Shown one piece after another: positions 36,921-47,209 of a DNA stretch of 64,000 bases. The position numbers and the translations under genes were made by a program. The stretch is from Lysobacter silvisoli (GTDB lineage Bacteria; Pseudomonadota; Gammaproteobacteria; Xanthomonadales; Xanthomonadaceae), in contig NZ_QTSU01000001.1 of NCBI RefSeq assembly GCF_003382365.1, forward strand, positions 1,922,001 through 1,986,000, read 5' to 3'. Below the pieces are notes generated by a model. That model ran no database searches. It saw only the letters and a list, made by a program, of their open reading frames with translations, and was not told where the DNA came from. Each line of letters begins with the position of its first letter. Within the stretch, counting starts at the first letter, position 1.

Positions 36921-38228
36921 TCAAACTAAATCGTCCGGCTCAAGCACCGCTTCCAGCAAAGGCCGCAGGGATTCGCCATGGGGCTGGGCGAACAGGCGCT
37001 GGGCGTCGGCGATGGCCAGGTCCACCTCCAGCTCCCAGCCGTGCTCGTCGGCGCGCTCGGCGCGCACCGCGCCCAGCTCATGCAGGCGCGCGCGCAGGCG
37101 GGCGTCGCGCGGGGCCACCCGCAGCGTCCCGGCCACGTGGCGCAGCTCCAGCGACTCGGCCAGGGCCGAGCGCAGCAGGTCCAGGCCGCGACCCTCGCGC
37201 GCCGACAGCCAGACCCGGGTGCGGCCCTCGCCCGGACGGTCGATGCGCGGTTGCGCGCCGTCCAGGCGGTCGATCTTGTTGAACACCAGCAGCTGCGGCA
37301 GATCGCCGGCGCCGATCTCCTTGAGCACGGCGTCGACCTGGGCGATGCGCTCGTCGCGCAGCGGGTCGGCCGCGTCGATCACGTGCAGCAGCAGGTCGGC
37401 CTCGCGCGATTCGGACAGGGTCGAGCGGAACGCGGCGACCAGTTCGTGCGGCAGGTCGCGGACGAAACCGACGGTGTCGGCCAGCACCACCGCGCCGCCG
37501 GACAGCTCGATCCGGCGCACGGTCGGGTCCAGGGTCGCGAACAGCTGGTCGGCGGCGTAGGCCTCGGCGCCGGTGAGCGCGTTGAACAAGGTGGACTTGC
37601 CGGCGTTGGTGTAGCCCACCAGGGCCACGCGCGGCAGTTCGCTGCGCACGCGCGCGCGGCGCATCTGGGTGCGCTGCACCTCGACCTTGTCCAGGCGGCG
37701 CTGCAGCTGTTCGACCCGCTTCTGCAGCAGGCGGCGGTCGGTTTCCAGCTGGGTTTCGCCGGGGCCGCGCAGGCCGATCGAACCGCCGCGCTGGCGCTCC
37801 AGGTGGGTCCAGCCGCGGACCAGGCGCGTGGCCATGTGCTTGAGCTGGGCCAGCTCGACCTGCAGCTTGCCCTCGGCGCTCTGCGCGCGCTGGGAAAAGA
37901 TGTCCAGGATCAGGCCGGTGCGGTCGACCACGCGCCGTTCCAATGCGCGTTCCAGGTTGCGCTCCTGGCCCGGGCTCAGCGGATGGTTGATCAGGATCAG
38001 GTCGGCGCCGGTGGCGTCGGCGGCGGCCTTGACCTCGGCCAGCTTGCCGCTGCCGATCAGCATGGCCGCGTTGGGACGGTCGATGCGCGCGGTCAGCACC
38101 GCGGCCACGGTGGCGCCGGCCGATTTGGCCAGGTCGGCGAATTCTTCCAGCACGCCCTCGTCCGGCGGACCGCCGGCGTGGGGCTGGATCAACAGGGCGT
38201 GCTCGCCCTTACGGGAACGTTCGAACAT
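36921..38228 (-). CDS. hflX: GTPase HflX, ribosome-associated
   Basis: 435 residues: an N-terminal HflX domain (RSRKGEHALLIQ; IDRPNAAMLIGSGKLAEVKAAA) and coiled coil, GTPase motifs G1 GYTNAGKS (205-212), G3 DTVGF and G4 NKID, and a C-terminal domain. HflX binds 70S and 50S ribosomes and rescues or splits stalled ribosomes, especially under stress. It lies 91 bases downstream of hfq and 91 bases upstream of hflK, the classical order miaA-hfq-hflX-hflK-hflC. The G-domain sequence is intact. Confidence 0.97.
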   Translation of the reverse strand: MFERSRKGEHALLIQPHAGGPPDEGVLEEFADLAKSAGATVAAVLTARIDRPNAAMLIGSGKLAEVKAAADATGADLILINHPLSPGQERNLERALERRVVDRTGLILDIFSQRAQSAEGKLQVELAQLKHMATRLVRGWTHLERQRGGSIGLRGPGETQLETDRRLLQKRVEQLQRRLDKVEVQRTQMRRARVRSELPRVALVGYTNAGKSTLFNALTGAEAYAADQLFATLDPTVRRIELSGGAVVLADTVGFVRDLPHELVAAFRSTLSESREADLLLHVIDAADPLRDERIAQVDAVLKEIGAGDLPQLLVFNKIDRLDGAQPRIDRPGEGRTRVWLSAREGRGLDLLRSALAESLELRHVAGTLRVAPRDARLRARLHELGAVRAERADEHGWELEVDLAIADAQRLFAQPHGESLRPLLEAVLEPDDLV

Positions 38229-38319
38229 CGAGACAGCGTAGACGCAAAGCGGCCGAAGCGAGAAACGGCGCGGGGCGCTAGTTTCTCACTTCCGCCGCAT
38301 TACTTCCCGGCCAGCGGCC

Positions 38320-38592
38320 TTATTCGTTCTCGTCGGCGCCTTCGCCGCCCTCGGCGGACTGCACGTAGCCGCCGCCCGGGCCGACGCGCACGTTGCGCGC
38401 GGGCACCACGGTGGAGATGGCGTGCTTGTAGACCATCTGGCTCACGGTGTTGCGCAGCAGGACCACGAATTGGTCGAAGGATTCGATCGTGCCCTGCAGC
38501 TTGATGCCGTTGACCAGATAGACCGATACCGGCACGCGTTCGCGGCGCAGAGCGTTCAGGAAAGGATCCTGCAAGGATTGCCCCTTGGACAT
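38320..38592 (-). CDS. hfq: RNA chaperone Hfq
   Basis: 90 residues. The Sm fold is complete: Sm1 ([33 protein letters not shown]) and Sm2 ([11 protein letters not shown]). The lateral and proximal face residues Q8 (SLQDPFL), Q41 and K56 are in place. The C-terminal tail (about 70-90) is short and acidic ([10 protein letters not shown]), unlike the long E. coli tail, but typical of xanthomonads. It hexamerises and pairs small RNAs with mRNAs. Placed between miaA and hflX, with 144 bases to miaA, so it probably has its own promoter as well as readthrough. Confidence 0.97.
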   Translation of the reverse strand: MSKGQSLQDPFLNALRRERVPVSVYLVNGIKLQGTIESFDQFVVLLRNTVSQMVYKHAISTVVPARNVRVGPGGGYVQSAEGGEGADENE

Positions 38593-38736
38593 CAGTAGTT
38601 CCCCAGCTTTCTAGTTATAAGGATTGGTGCCGTAGCGGACCCCGCGGAGTCCGCGGGCCGCATCGCCGGTAGCTGTCCCCACAGCGGCGACCGGCCGATG
38701 GTAACGCAACTGGCCCTTGGCGCTAGGGCCCGGGGC

Positions 38737-39717
38737 TCAGCCGTGGCGGCGGTCGTGACCGGTGCCGCGGATGAACAGCGCCAGGGCCGCCTCCAGCTCC
38801 GGCCGCTGCCGCAGCGGGTCCAGCCAGCGCGCGTCGATTTCGCCGCGCAGCCAGGTCAGTTGGCGCTTGGCCAGCTGGCGGGTGGCATAGATGCCGCGGT
38901 CGCGGAACTGGGCCGCGTCGCCCTGCCCGTCCAGGTATTCCCAGGCCTGGCGGTAGCCCACCGCGCGCACCGCCGGCAACTCCAACGGGCGCGGATGCGC
39001 CTGCAATTCGGGCAAGCCGCGCAAAGTCCGGACCTCGTCCAGGAAGCCCGCGGCCAGCATCGCGTCGAAACGCTGGGCGATGCGCTGGTGCAGTTCGGCG
39101 CGCCCGGCCGGCGCCAGCACCAGCTTCAGCACCCGGTACGGCAGCCGCGGCGCGCCGGCGGCCTCGCGCCGCCAGTCGCTGATGCTGCGGCCGGACAATC
39201 GATAGACCTCGAGCGCGCGCTGGATGCGCTGGGCGTCGCTGGCGTGGATGCGCGCGGCCGCTTCCGGGTCCACCGCGCTCAGTTGCGCGTGCAGCGCGGC
39301 CCAGCCCAGTTGCGCGGCTTCGGCCTCCAGCTGTGCGCGCACGGCCGGGTCGGCCTCGGGCATCGGCGCCAGGCCGTGCAGCAAGGCGTGGAAGTACAGG
39401 CCGGTGCCGCCGGCCAGGATCGGCAGGCGTCCGCGCGCGGCGATGCCGTCCAGGGCGCGGCGCGCGTCCAGCGCGAACTCGGCCGCCGAATACGGCTGCC
39501 AGGGCTGGCGCAGGTCGATCAGATGGTGCGGGACCTGCGCCTGTTCCTGCGCGCTGGGCTTGGCCGCGCCGATGTCCAGGCCGCGGTACACGAGGGCCGA
39601 GTCGACGCTGACGATCTCGCCGCCCAGGCGCTGCGCCCAATCCAGCGCGAGCGCGGTCTTGCCCGAGGCGGTCGGGCCCATCAGGGCGATCGCGAGCGGG
39701 CGCGGGTCGGCGGACAT
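38737..39717 (-). CDS. miaA: tRNA dimethylallyltransferase MiaA
   Basis: The ATG at 39717 gives 326 residues; an in-frame extension to 40101 runs through repeat DNA and is not credible. P-loop GPTASGKT at 14-21, [17 protein letters not shown] (substrate pocket), [31 protein letters not shown] and the C-terminal [12 protein letters not shown] are all family hallmarks. It transfers dimethylallyl to A37 of tRNAs reading UNN codons, among which tRNA-Phe is a standard substrate (its gene is at 4238). First gene of the miaA-hfq-hflX-hflKC block; its 5' side is the repeat array described separately. Confidence 0.97.
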   Translation of the reverse strand: MSADPRPLAIALMGPTASGKTALALDWAQRLGGEIVSVDSALVYRGLDIGAAKPSAQEQAQVPHHLIDLRQPWQPYSAAEFALDARRALDGIAARGRLPILAGGTGLYFHALLHGLAPMPEADPAVRAQLEAEAAQLGWAALHAQLSAVDPEAAARIHASDAQRIQRALEVYRLSGRSISDWRREAAGAPRLPYRVLKLVLAPAGRAELHQRIAQRFDAMLAAGFLDEVRTLRGLPELQAHPRPLELPAVRAVGYRQAWEYLDGQGDAAQFRDRGIYATRQLAKRQLTWLRGEIDARWLDPLRQRPELEAALALFIRGTGHDRRHG

Positions 39718-39790
39718 GCGGCGGGCGGCGTGGGCGGGCTCGCAGCCTGGCACAGGCGCGCGCGCGGCGGAAGCGCGGCCCGCGGCGGCG

Positions 39791-40421
39791 GTGTCCACAG
39801 CGCCTGTGGGCAAGCGCCGGGGCAAGCCTGTTGATAAGGCGCTACCGCGCAGGCGGAGCAAGGGCCGCACGCGACTCGGCGATTTTTTCGCCAATGCCGC
39901 CGCGCTATCCACAAGGCCTGTGGACAAGCCTGCGGACAGTATCGGGACCGTGGTGCTGCAGCCCTTGCGGTACAAGCATTGCAAGAGGGCTGGCGATATT
40001 TTGACCACCCCTGAATGGGCGCGAGCCTGCCGCAACCGCCTTCGACAAGCTTGAGCGTTCATGCTGCAACGCAATACAGCGCGACACGCAGCTATCCACA
40101 CCGCCTGTGGACAAGCCTGCGGACAGTGTGCGGATGAGCGGGCCGCAGCCCTTGCGGCATAAGGCTTGCAAGAGGCTTGGCGAAAAATTGACCAACGAAA
40201 AAACTTGACCTTCGCTCGGCTTTCGGCATCGCCGGGACGCGCTCGCGGACGCGCGGAATCGCGCTCACGTCAAGCTTGTTTTTGTTCGCGCGATGCGCTT
40301 GCGAGATTGACGCGTGCGTCTATCCACATCGCCTGTGGACAAGCCTGCGGACAGGCGCGTGGGTAGTCTTATGCAAGCCCCGCGGCGCAAGGCGCGCAAG
40401 GAGTTTGGCGAAAACTTCGCC
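39791..40421. repeat. Four-copy array with facing DnaA-box-like motifs, upstream of miaA
   Basis: Copies start near 39791, 39905, 40092 and 40320. The last three begin with CTATCCACA, 3 bases, CCTGTGGACAAGCCTGCGGACAG, so CTATCCACA faces TTGTCCACA on the other strand, each one mismatch from the DnaA box TTATNCACA. After 18-20 variable bases each has a 49-base second module (39959-40007, 40145-40193, 40373-40421) with arms of TTGC/GCAAG type that could pair, ending GGCGAAAA. The first copy is worn. The roughly 990-base region 39718-40706 has no gene that I can support; the rest of it holds another inverted repeat at 40547-40660. Confidence 0.8.
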
Positions 40422-40546
40422 AGCTGCGTTCGCATTGGTGAGCGCTTACGGGGTTTCGCGCAAAAAGCGGCGGTGAGCGGCTTGAAGCCGGGCGCGACGA
40501 CGACGATCGCGACCCGATCGCGATCCGATTGCCCTCATGCCTCCAC

Positions 40547-40660
40547 CCGTCATTCCGGCGAAAGCCGGAACCCATTTTGATCTTCGCTCGCGCGCTGCGC
40601 GGTCCCACTCAGCGCCAACCGCAAAAGCAAAATGGGTTCCGGCTTTCGCCGGAATGACGG
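40547..40660. repeat. 32-bp perfect inverted repeat (CATTCCGGCGAAAGCCGGAA type)
   Basis: The arms at 40547-40578 and 40629-40660 are exact reverse complements, with a 50-base spacer. The core CATTCCGGCGAAAGCCGGAA is a widespread REP-type pattern in proteobacteria. The arms themselves contain smaller hairpins. It lies 46 bases before the end of the folP gene and could form its transcript end. Confidence 0.85.
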
Positions 40661-40706
40661 ATAGGAGGTCGGATCGGATGAAGCGATGCTGGTGCCGTGC
40701 ACAGGC

Positions 40707-41606
40707 CTATTCGTCGTCGGGCCACTTCGGCATGGACGGCGCTGCGGCGCGGCGCGGCTGCGCTTGCGCGGCTACCGCCTCCCATACCTTCAGCGCGTCC
40801 ACGGTCGCGGCCACGTCGTGCACGCGCAGCAGGCGCGCGCCGCGCTGCGCGGCGATCAAATGCGCGGCCACCGAACCGTACACGCGCTCGCGCGCGTCCT
40901 CGCGACCGGTGAGCTCGCCGATGCTGCGCTTGCGCGACAGGCCGGCCAGCACCGGCACGCCGAGTTCGGCATAGCGTCCCAGCTGCGCGAGCAGGATGAG
41001 GTTGTGCTCCAGGGTCTTGCCGAAGCCGAAGCCGGGATCGACCACGATGCGCTGCTTGGCGATGCCGGCCATCTCGGCGGCGAAGATGCGCTCGGCCAGG
41101 AAGCGGTGCACCTGCGCGACCACGTCGTCGTACTGCGGCGCGGCCTGCATGCTGCGCGGTTCTCCCTGCATATGCATCAGCACCACCGGCACGCCCAGTT
41201 CGGACGCGGCTTCCAGCGCGCCCTCCTGGCGCAGCGCGTAGACGTCGTTGATCAGGCCCGCGCCGGCCGCGACCGCGGCGCGCATGACCTCGGGCTTGGA
41301 CGTGTCCACGCTGATCGGCAGCGCCGTTTCGCGCGCCAGCCGTTCGATCACCGGCAGCACCCGGCGCAGCTCCTCTTCCAGCGGCACCGCGTCCGCGCCC
41401 GGGCGGGTGGATTCGCCGCCGATGTCGAGCGCGTCGGCGCCCTCCTGGGCGAGCCTGAGGCCGTGCGCCACCGCGGCGTCCAGCGTGTCGTGCTGACCGC
41501 CGTCGGAAAAGGAATCCGGCGTGACGTTGACGATGCCGAGCACGCGCGGGCGGTCCAGCTTCAGCGGGCGCCCGTTGCAGTCGAGGACGGGGCTGGTGTC
41601 GAACAT
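40707..41606 (-). CDS. folP: Dihydropteroate synthase
   Basis: 299 residues, full length. It joins para-aminobenzoate and 6-hydroxymethyl-dihydropterin pyrophosphate to form dihydropteroate, the sulfonamide target step in folate synthesis. Motifs: NVTPDSFSDGG (27-37), the pterin-binding DIGGESTRPGA and VPVVLMHMQGEP, and the C-terminal LLRVHDVAATVDAL. ATG at 41606. In many gammaproteobacteria folP follows ftsH; here a small SnoaL-like gene lies between them. Confidence 0.97.
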   Translation of the reverse strand: MFDTSPVLDCNGRPLKLDRPRVLGIVNVTPDSFSDGGQHDTLDAAVAHGLRLAQEGADALDIGGESTRPGADAVPLEEELRRVLPVIERLARETALPISVDTSKPEVMRAAVAAGAGLINDVYALRQEGALEAASELGVPVVLMHMQGEPRSMQAAPQYDDVVAQVHRFLAERIFAAEMAGIAKQRIVVDPGFGFGKTLEHNLILLAQLGRYAELGVPVLAGLSRKRSIGELTGREDARERVYGSVAAHLIAAQRGARLLRVHDVAATVDALKVWEAVAAQAQPRRAAAPSMPKWPDDE

Positions 41607-41673
41607 GGGGCGGGCCTGCGCGGGACGGGGCTCGTAGGCTACCGCAGCGGCCGCCGGCGCGCGCCCGACGGGG

Positions 41674-42093
41674 TCAGGGGATCAGCCCGCCCTCGCGCAT
41701 GGTCTGGCGCTCGTCTTCGTGGGAAATGTAGAACACCACCTTGGGCCCGCTGCCGGGGTCGAACAGCACGTAGCTGATAGTGAACTCGAACGGGCGCGGC
41801 GTGCCCGCCGGCCGCTCGAACAGCATCCGCCAGTGCACCTTGGCCAGCGTGTAGCGCTCGTCCAACGCGGTCGATTCGATCGCCAGGATGCGCGCGGAGC
41901 GGAAGCCGATGTCGCGGAAGAACGCCTGCCGCTGCGGGATCGCGGCACGGAAGGCGGCATCGTTGTTCAGGCAGGCCGCGCCGTTGGGGTCGGCGCCCAT
42001 GAATTGTTCGCTGAACTGGGAGACGACCAGGTCCGGGTCGAAATTGTTGGCGCCCTGCTCGTAGCGGGCGAAGAACTCCTCGATCTTGCGCAT
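41674..42093 (-). CDS. SnoaL/NTF2-like small protein
   Basis: 139 residues from the ATG at 42093, chosen because GGAGGTGCCGC lies directly upstream; a Met 21 bases earlier lacks a ribosome site. The sequence (KIEEFFARYEQGANNFDPDLVVSQFSEQFMGADP; AFFRDIGFRSARILAIESTALDERYTLAKVHWRMLFER; FTISYVLFDPGSGPKVVFYISHED) is the alpha+beta cone pattern of NTF2-like proteins, which bind or turn over small molecules. No catalytic residues can be assigned. Lies between ftsH and folP, same direction. Confidence 0.72.
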   Translation of the reverse strand: MRKIEEFFARYEQGANNFDPDLVVSQFSEQFMGADPNGAACLNNDAAFRAAIPQRQAFFRDIGFRSARILAIESTALDERYTLAKVHWRMLFERPAGTPRPFEFTISYVLFDPGSGPKVVFYISHEDERQTMREGGLIP

Positions 42094-42134
42094 GCGGCAC
42101 CTCCGGCGGTTCACAGCGGCCGCCGGCGGAAACG

Positions 42135-42155
42135 AAAAAGGCGGCCGTAGCCGCC
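42135..42155 (-). terminator. Rho-independent terminator of ftsH
   Basis: On the minus strand GGCGGC pairs with GCCGCC around TACG, followed by TTTTTCG. It starts about 28 bases after the ftsH stop, so the SnoaL-like gene that follows probably has its own start of transcription. Confidence 0.85.
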
Positions 42156-42183
42156 TTCTTCTATAGCAATCGCCGCGTCAAGC

Positions 42184-44079
<1,896 letters not shown>

Positions 44080-44171
44080 TCAATTCCTGCCTGCTGCCCG
44101 TGGGGGGCACGTTTGCCGCTGGCGCCCAGTGCGCCCTGACGCGGAATACCGGAGAACCCGGTCTCCGCACC

Positions 44172-44804
44172 TTACTTAATTTGCGCCCGCTTGCCCTGTG
44201 CCAACGCATAGACTTCCGTCGAACGCTTGCGCGAGGCCGCGGGTTTGCGGATCGAGACCTTGGCGTAACGGCGGCGCAGCTCGCGCACGTACTCGTCGAA
44301 ACCCACGCCCTGGAACAGCTTGATCAGGAACGTGCCGTCGACGCGCAAATGGCGGTCGGCGAAATCCATCGCCAGTTCCGACAGGTGCATCGCCCGCGGC
44401 AGGTCCACCGCATCCACACCGCTCATATTGGGGGCCATGTCGGACAGCACAAGGTCCACCGTTTGTCCGCCCAGGCTCGCTTCCAGCCTGGATAGGACCG
44501 CATCGTCCCTGAAATCGCCATGAAGGAACTCCACCCCGGCCAGGCTGGGCATCTCCAGGATGTCCAGGGCGATGACCCGGCCCTTATCGCCCAGGGCCTG
44601 GCGGACCCACTGCGACCAGCCGCCCGGGGCCGCGCCCAGGTCCACCACGACCATGCCCGGCTTGAGCAGACGGTCGCGCTCGACCAGTTCCTCCAGCTTG
44701 TAGGCCGCGCGCGAGCGCATCCCTTCGGCCTTGGCCTTCTTCACGAAGGGGTCCGAAAAGTGCTCTTTGAGCCAGCGGTGGCTGCTCTTGCTGCGGGCGG
44801 GCAT
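44172..44804 (-). CDS. rlmE: 23S rRNA 2'-O-methyltransferase RlmE (FtsJ/RrmJ)
   Basis: 210 residues. Methylates U2552 in the A-loop of 23S rRNA on the 50S subunit. Motifs: SAM-binding [33 protein letters not shown] with catalytic Asp, and the catalytic K in [10 protein letters not shown] followed by Glu in the C-terminal segment, giving the K-D-K-E tetrad with the N-terminal Lys (RAAYKLEEL). Starts at 44804, facing yhbY across 83 bases. Followed by ftsH. Confidence 0.97.
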   Translation of the reverse strand: MPARSKSSHRWLKEHFSDPFVKKAKAEGMRSRAAYKLEELVERDRLLKPGMVVVDLGAAPGGWSQWVRQALGDKGRVIALDILEMPSLAGVEFLHGDFRDDAVLSRLEASLGGQTVDLVLSDMAPNMSGVDAVDLPRAMHLSELAMDFADRHLRVDGTFLIKLFQGVGFDEYVRELRRRYAKVSIRKPAASRKRSTEVYALAQGKRAQIK

Positions 44805-44887
44805 GACGGTAAGGGGGGCGTACGGCGGGGAGGCGAGGGGCGGCCATGATACCCTGACGCCCCCTCAGAACCCGACCGCGTGCCCGA

Positions 44888-45193
44888 ATGTCCACCCTGC
44901 TGACCTCCGCCCAGACCCGTTTCCTGCGGGGGCAGGCGCACGACCTGAAGGCGATGCTGCAGGTCGGCGGCAAGGGCGTGACCGACGCGCTGGTGGCCGA
45001 GATCGACCTGGCCCTGGAGCACCACGAGCTGATCAAGGTCAAGGTGGCCGCCGAGGACCGCGAGGCCCGCGACGCCATGATCTCCGACCTCGCCGACCGC
45101 ACCGGCGCCGCCCTGGTCCAGCGCATCGGCCACACCGCCGTGCTGTACCGGCAGAGCAAGGACAAGCGCCAGATCGTGCTGCCGCGCAACTGA
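44888..45193 (+). CDS. yhbY: Ribosome assembly RNA-binding protein YhbY
   Basis: 101 residues forming a CRM (KhbY-type) domain: TSAQTRFLRGQAHDLKAMLQVGGKGVTDALVAEIDLALEHHELIKVKV, with the conserved GxxG-type GGKG loop that contacts RNA, and the final RQIVLPR. It binds pre-50S particles and helps assembly of the large subunit. It is divergent from rlmE-ftsH, a common arrangement, and the two promoters must share the 83-base gap. Confidence 0.95.
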   Translation: MSTLLTSAQTRFLRGQAHDLKAMLQVGGKGVTDALVAEIDLALEHHELIKVKVAAEDREARDAMISDLADRTGAALVQRIGHTAVLYRQSKDKRQIVLPRN

Positions 45194-45225
45194 GCCGGGG
45201 ATCTGGCGGCGGCGATAGCCCGCCC

Positions 45226-45325
45226 CGTCCCGTCACCCATCCCCGCGAACGCGGGGATCCAGGGCTCCATCGAGGCATGACGCTGAAGGTTTTGGATCCC
45301 CGCCTGCGCGGGGACGACGAGCAAA
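45226..45325. repeat. CCCCGCGAACGCGGGGATCC-type inverted repeat pair
   Basis: Two hairpins, CCCCGCGAACGCGGGG (45241-45256) and CCCCGCCTGCGCGGGG (45299-45314), with GGATCC flanks facing each other, so the ends form a larger palindrome. This is the CCCGCGAACGCGGGGATC REP pattern common in many proteobacteria. It lies between yhbY and the Mth938-like gene. Confidence 0.8.
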
Positions 45326-45330
45326 GGCCA

Positions 45331-45705
45331 ATGCAACTGACGCTGGAAAACCCCGATCACGCCTATTTCCTGCGCGGCGCCGACGGCCAGGCTGCCTTGG
45401 TCAACGACCGCCGCCTGGAAGCCAGTTTCGTGCTCTCGCCCGACACCCTGGTCGAAGGCTGGGGCGTGCGCGACGTGCGCAGCCTGAGCCTGGACGACCT
45501 GGCGCCGCTGCTGGCGCTGGAGCCGGAGCTGATCGTGCTGGGCTGCGGCGGCCAGCAGGCCTTCCCGCCCGCCGCCACCCTGGCCGCCTGCCTGGCCCGC
45601 GGCGTGGGCCTGGAATCGATGACCAACGCCGCCGCCGCCCGCACCTTCAACGTACTGGCCGGCGAAGGCCGGCGCGTGGTCGCCGGATTCGTGCTGCCGG
45701 GGTGA
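45331..45705 (+). CDS. Mth938/NDUFAF3-domain protein
   Basis: 124 residues from an ATG at 45331 (upstream CGAGCAAAGGCCA holds AAAGG as a ribosome site). The compact domain MQLTLENPDHAYFLRGADGQAALVNDRRLEASFVLSPD, then PELIVLGCGGQQAFPP and GVGLESMTNAAAARTFNVLAGEGRRVVAGFVLPG matches the Mth938-like family, which includes human NDUFAF3, a complex I assembly factor. The bacterial role is not established. Longer in-frame translation from 44731 passes through yhbY and the repeat and is not genic. Confidence 0.88.
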   Translation: MQLTLENPDHAYFLRGADGQAALVNDRRLEASFVLSPDTLVEGWGVRDVRSLSLDDLAPLLALEPELIVLGCGGQQAFPPAATLAACLARGVGLESMTNAAAARTFNVLAGEGRRVVAGFVLPG

Positions 45706-45826
45706 GTTCGCGGCCTGGGCCGTCGGCAGCAGCGATCGCGGCCGTGATCGCCGCCTGAAGTTCGGTGTGCCACCATGCGGCCACAGGCGCGCCGCCTCGC
45801 CGCTGATCGGAGCCTAGCCCCACGCC

Positions 45827-46363
45827 ATGAGCGCGAACCGCATCGACGACGATGCCGGGCATACGACGCTGGATGCGCGCGAGCGCAGCTATCTGCGCAC
45901 CCGGCTCTCATCGACGCCGCCGATCCTGCAGCTGGCCGACGGTTTGATCGCAGTGGCCGTGTGTATCGGCATGGTGGTCGCCTCGCCCGAGCTGCATGGG
46001 TTCTGGTCCATCTTCGGCTTCGGCGTGATGGCCTTGATCATGCTGTTGTTCGCGCTGCACCTGCACGGCGAGCAGACCGCGCTGCGCGCGGATCTGGAAC
46101 AGGGCGTCAAACGCTGGCGTGAGGGACGGATACACGACCGGACCCAGACCGAGGACAGCGAGAGCGGCGCGGTCGGCTACCGCGTCTACGTCGCCATCGA
46201 CGGCGATCCGGACACGCTGATGGACTTCCCGATTCCCCAAGACTGCTACGAGGCCATCGCCCAAGGCGATCGCGTTCGCATCGCGTATGCGCCGAAAAGC
46301 GGGCTGTTGCTCGATCTCATCGACGGCAGCTACGAGTTCGCGGCGGTGTCGAGTCGAGCCTGA
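45827..46363 (+). CDS. Membrane protein of unknown function
   Basis: 178 residues. Two membrane helices (about 38-56 and 62-80) form a hairpin; the cytoplasmic part after residue 85 includes a coiled-coil piece (EQTALRADLEQGVKRWREGR) and a beta-rich domain (VGYRVYVAIDGDPDTLMDF; IAQGDRVRIAYAPKSGLLLDLIDGSYEF) with an SH3-like strand pattern. It converges with the nlpD gene across 18 bases. I do not recognise a family. Confidence 0.68.
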   Translation: MSANRIDDDAGHTTLDARERSYLRTRLSSTPPILQLADGLIAVAVCIGMVVASPELHGFWSIFGFGVMALIMLLFALHLHGEQTALRADLEQGVKRWREGRIHDRTQTEDSESGAVGYRVYVAIDGDPDTLMDFPIPQDCYEAIAQGDRVRIAYAPKSGLLLDLIDGSYEFAAVSSRA

Positions 46364-46381
46364 CGCGCTGGGGCCAGCGCG

Positions 46382-47209
46382 TTACTTCTTAGGCAAATAC
46401 AGCAGCGGATCCACCGGCTTGCCGTTGTAGCGCACCTCGAAGTGCAGCATTTCCCGAGCCGCGCCGCTGCGGCCCATTTCGGCGATCTGCTGGCCGCCCT
46501 TCACCAGTTGGCCTTCGTTGACCAGGCGGCTGCGGTTGTGGCCGTAGGCCGAGAGCCAGGCGTCGTTGTGCTTGATGATGATCAGTTCGCCGTAGCCGAC
46601 CAGGCCGGAGCCGGAGTACACCACCACGCCGTCCGCGGCCGCGCGCACGGGCGCGCCGCTGCTGCCGGCGATGTCGATACCCTGCTTGGTCGGGTCGCCC
46701 GAGGAATAGCGGCTGAGCAGGCCGCCATCGGCGGGCCAGCGCCAGTTGATCCCGCTGCTGACCGGCGCGGCCGGCGGCGGCGTGGGGCGCGGCGGGGCGA
46801 CCACCGGCGGGCGCGGCACGGTCGGCGTGGTGCCGGTCGACGGCCGGGTGGGCGTGCCCGCCACCGGCGGCGCGGACGGGCGCGGCGCGCTGCCGCGACC
46901 GCTGCCGGGGTAGAGCTTCAAGCGCTGCCCGGGATAGATGGTGTAAGGCGGGGCGATGCCGTTCCACGCGGCCAGGTCGCGCGCGTCGATGCCGTTGCGG
47001 AAGGCGATGCCGTAGAGCGTGTCGCCGCGCTGCACCGCGGCGGTGGCACCATACTTGGGCGTGGACACGCGCACCGGAGCCGGGCGGCTGCCGCCACGCG
47101 CGGGCTCGCGGATCACGGTGCTGGAACAGGCCGCCAGCGACAGCGCGGCCGCGACGGCGATGCAGGCGAAAGTGCGGGTCCTTGCGGTCTTGGTCATGCG
47201 CGCGCTCAT
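46382..47209 (-). CDS. nlpD: NlpD-like lipoprotein with LysM and degenerate LytM domain
   Basis: The ATG at 47209 overlaps the upstream stop (ATGA), supporting it over the Met at 47197. 275 residues: lipobox LAAC (C28), LysM domain at about 57-101 (VQRGDTLYGIAFRNGIDARDLAAWNG), a Pro/Thr-rich linker (107-150), and a C-terminal M23/LytM domain. Two zinc ligands are missing: the usual H-x-G-x-D is KQGID, and the usual H-L-H is M-L-H. So it should be inactive as an enzyme and act as an activator of amidase (AmiC in E. coli) in daughter-cell separation. In E. coli rpoS follows; here a convergent unrelated gene does. Confidence 0.92.
   Translation of the reverse strand: MSARMTKTARTRTFACIAVAAALSLAACSSTVIREPARGGSRPAPVRVSTPKYGATAAVQRGDTLYGIAFRNGIDARDLAAWNGIAPPYTIYPGQRLKLYPGSGRGSAPRPSAPPVAGTPTRPSTGTTPTVPRPPVVAPPRPTPPPAAPVSSGINWRWPADGGLLSRYSSGDPTKQGIDIAGSSGAPVRAAADGVVVYSGSGLVGYGELIIIKHNDAWLSAYGHNRSRLVNEGQLVKGGQQIAEMGRSGAAREMLHFEVRYNGKPVDPLLYLPKK

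Noticed and set aside
39718..40101. Upstream extension of MiaA through the repeat array
   Set aside because: Translation is repeat-derived and lacks the MiaA N-terminus, which starts properly at 39717.
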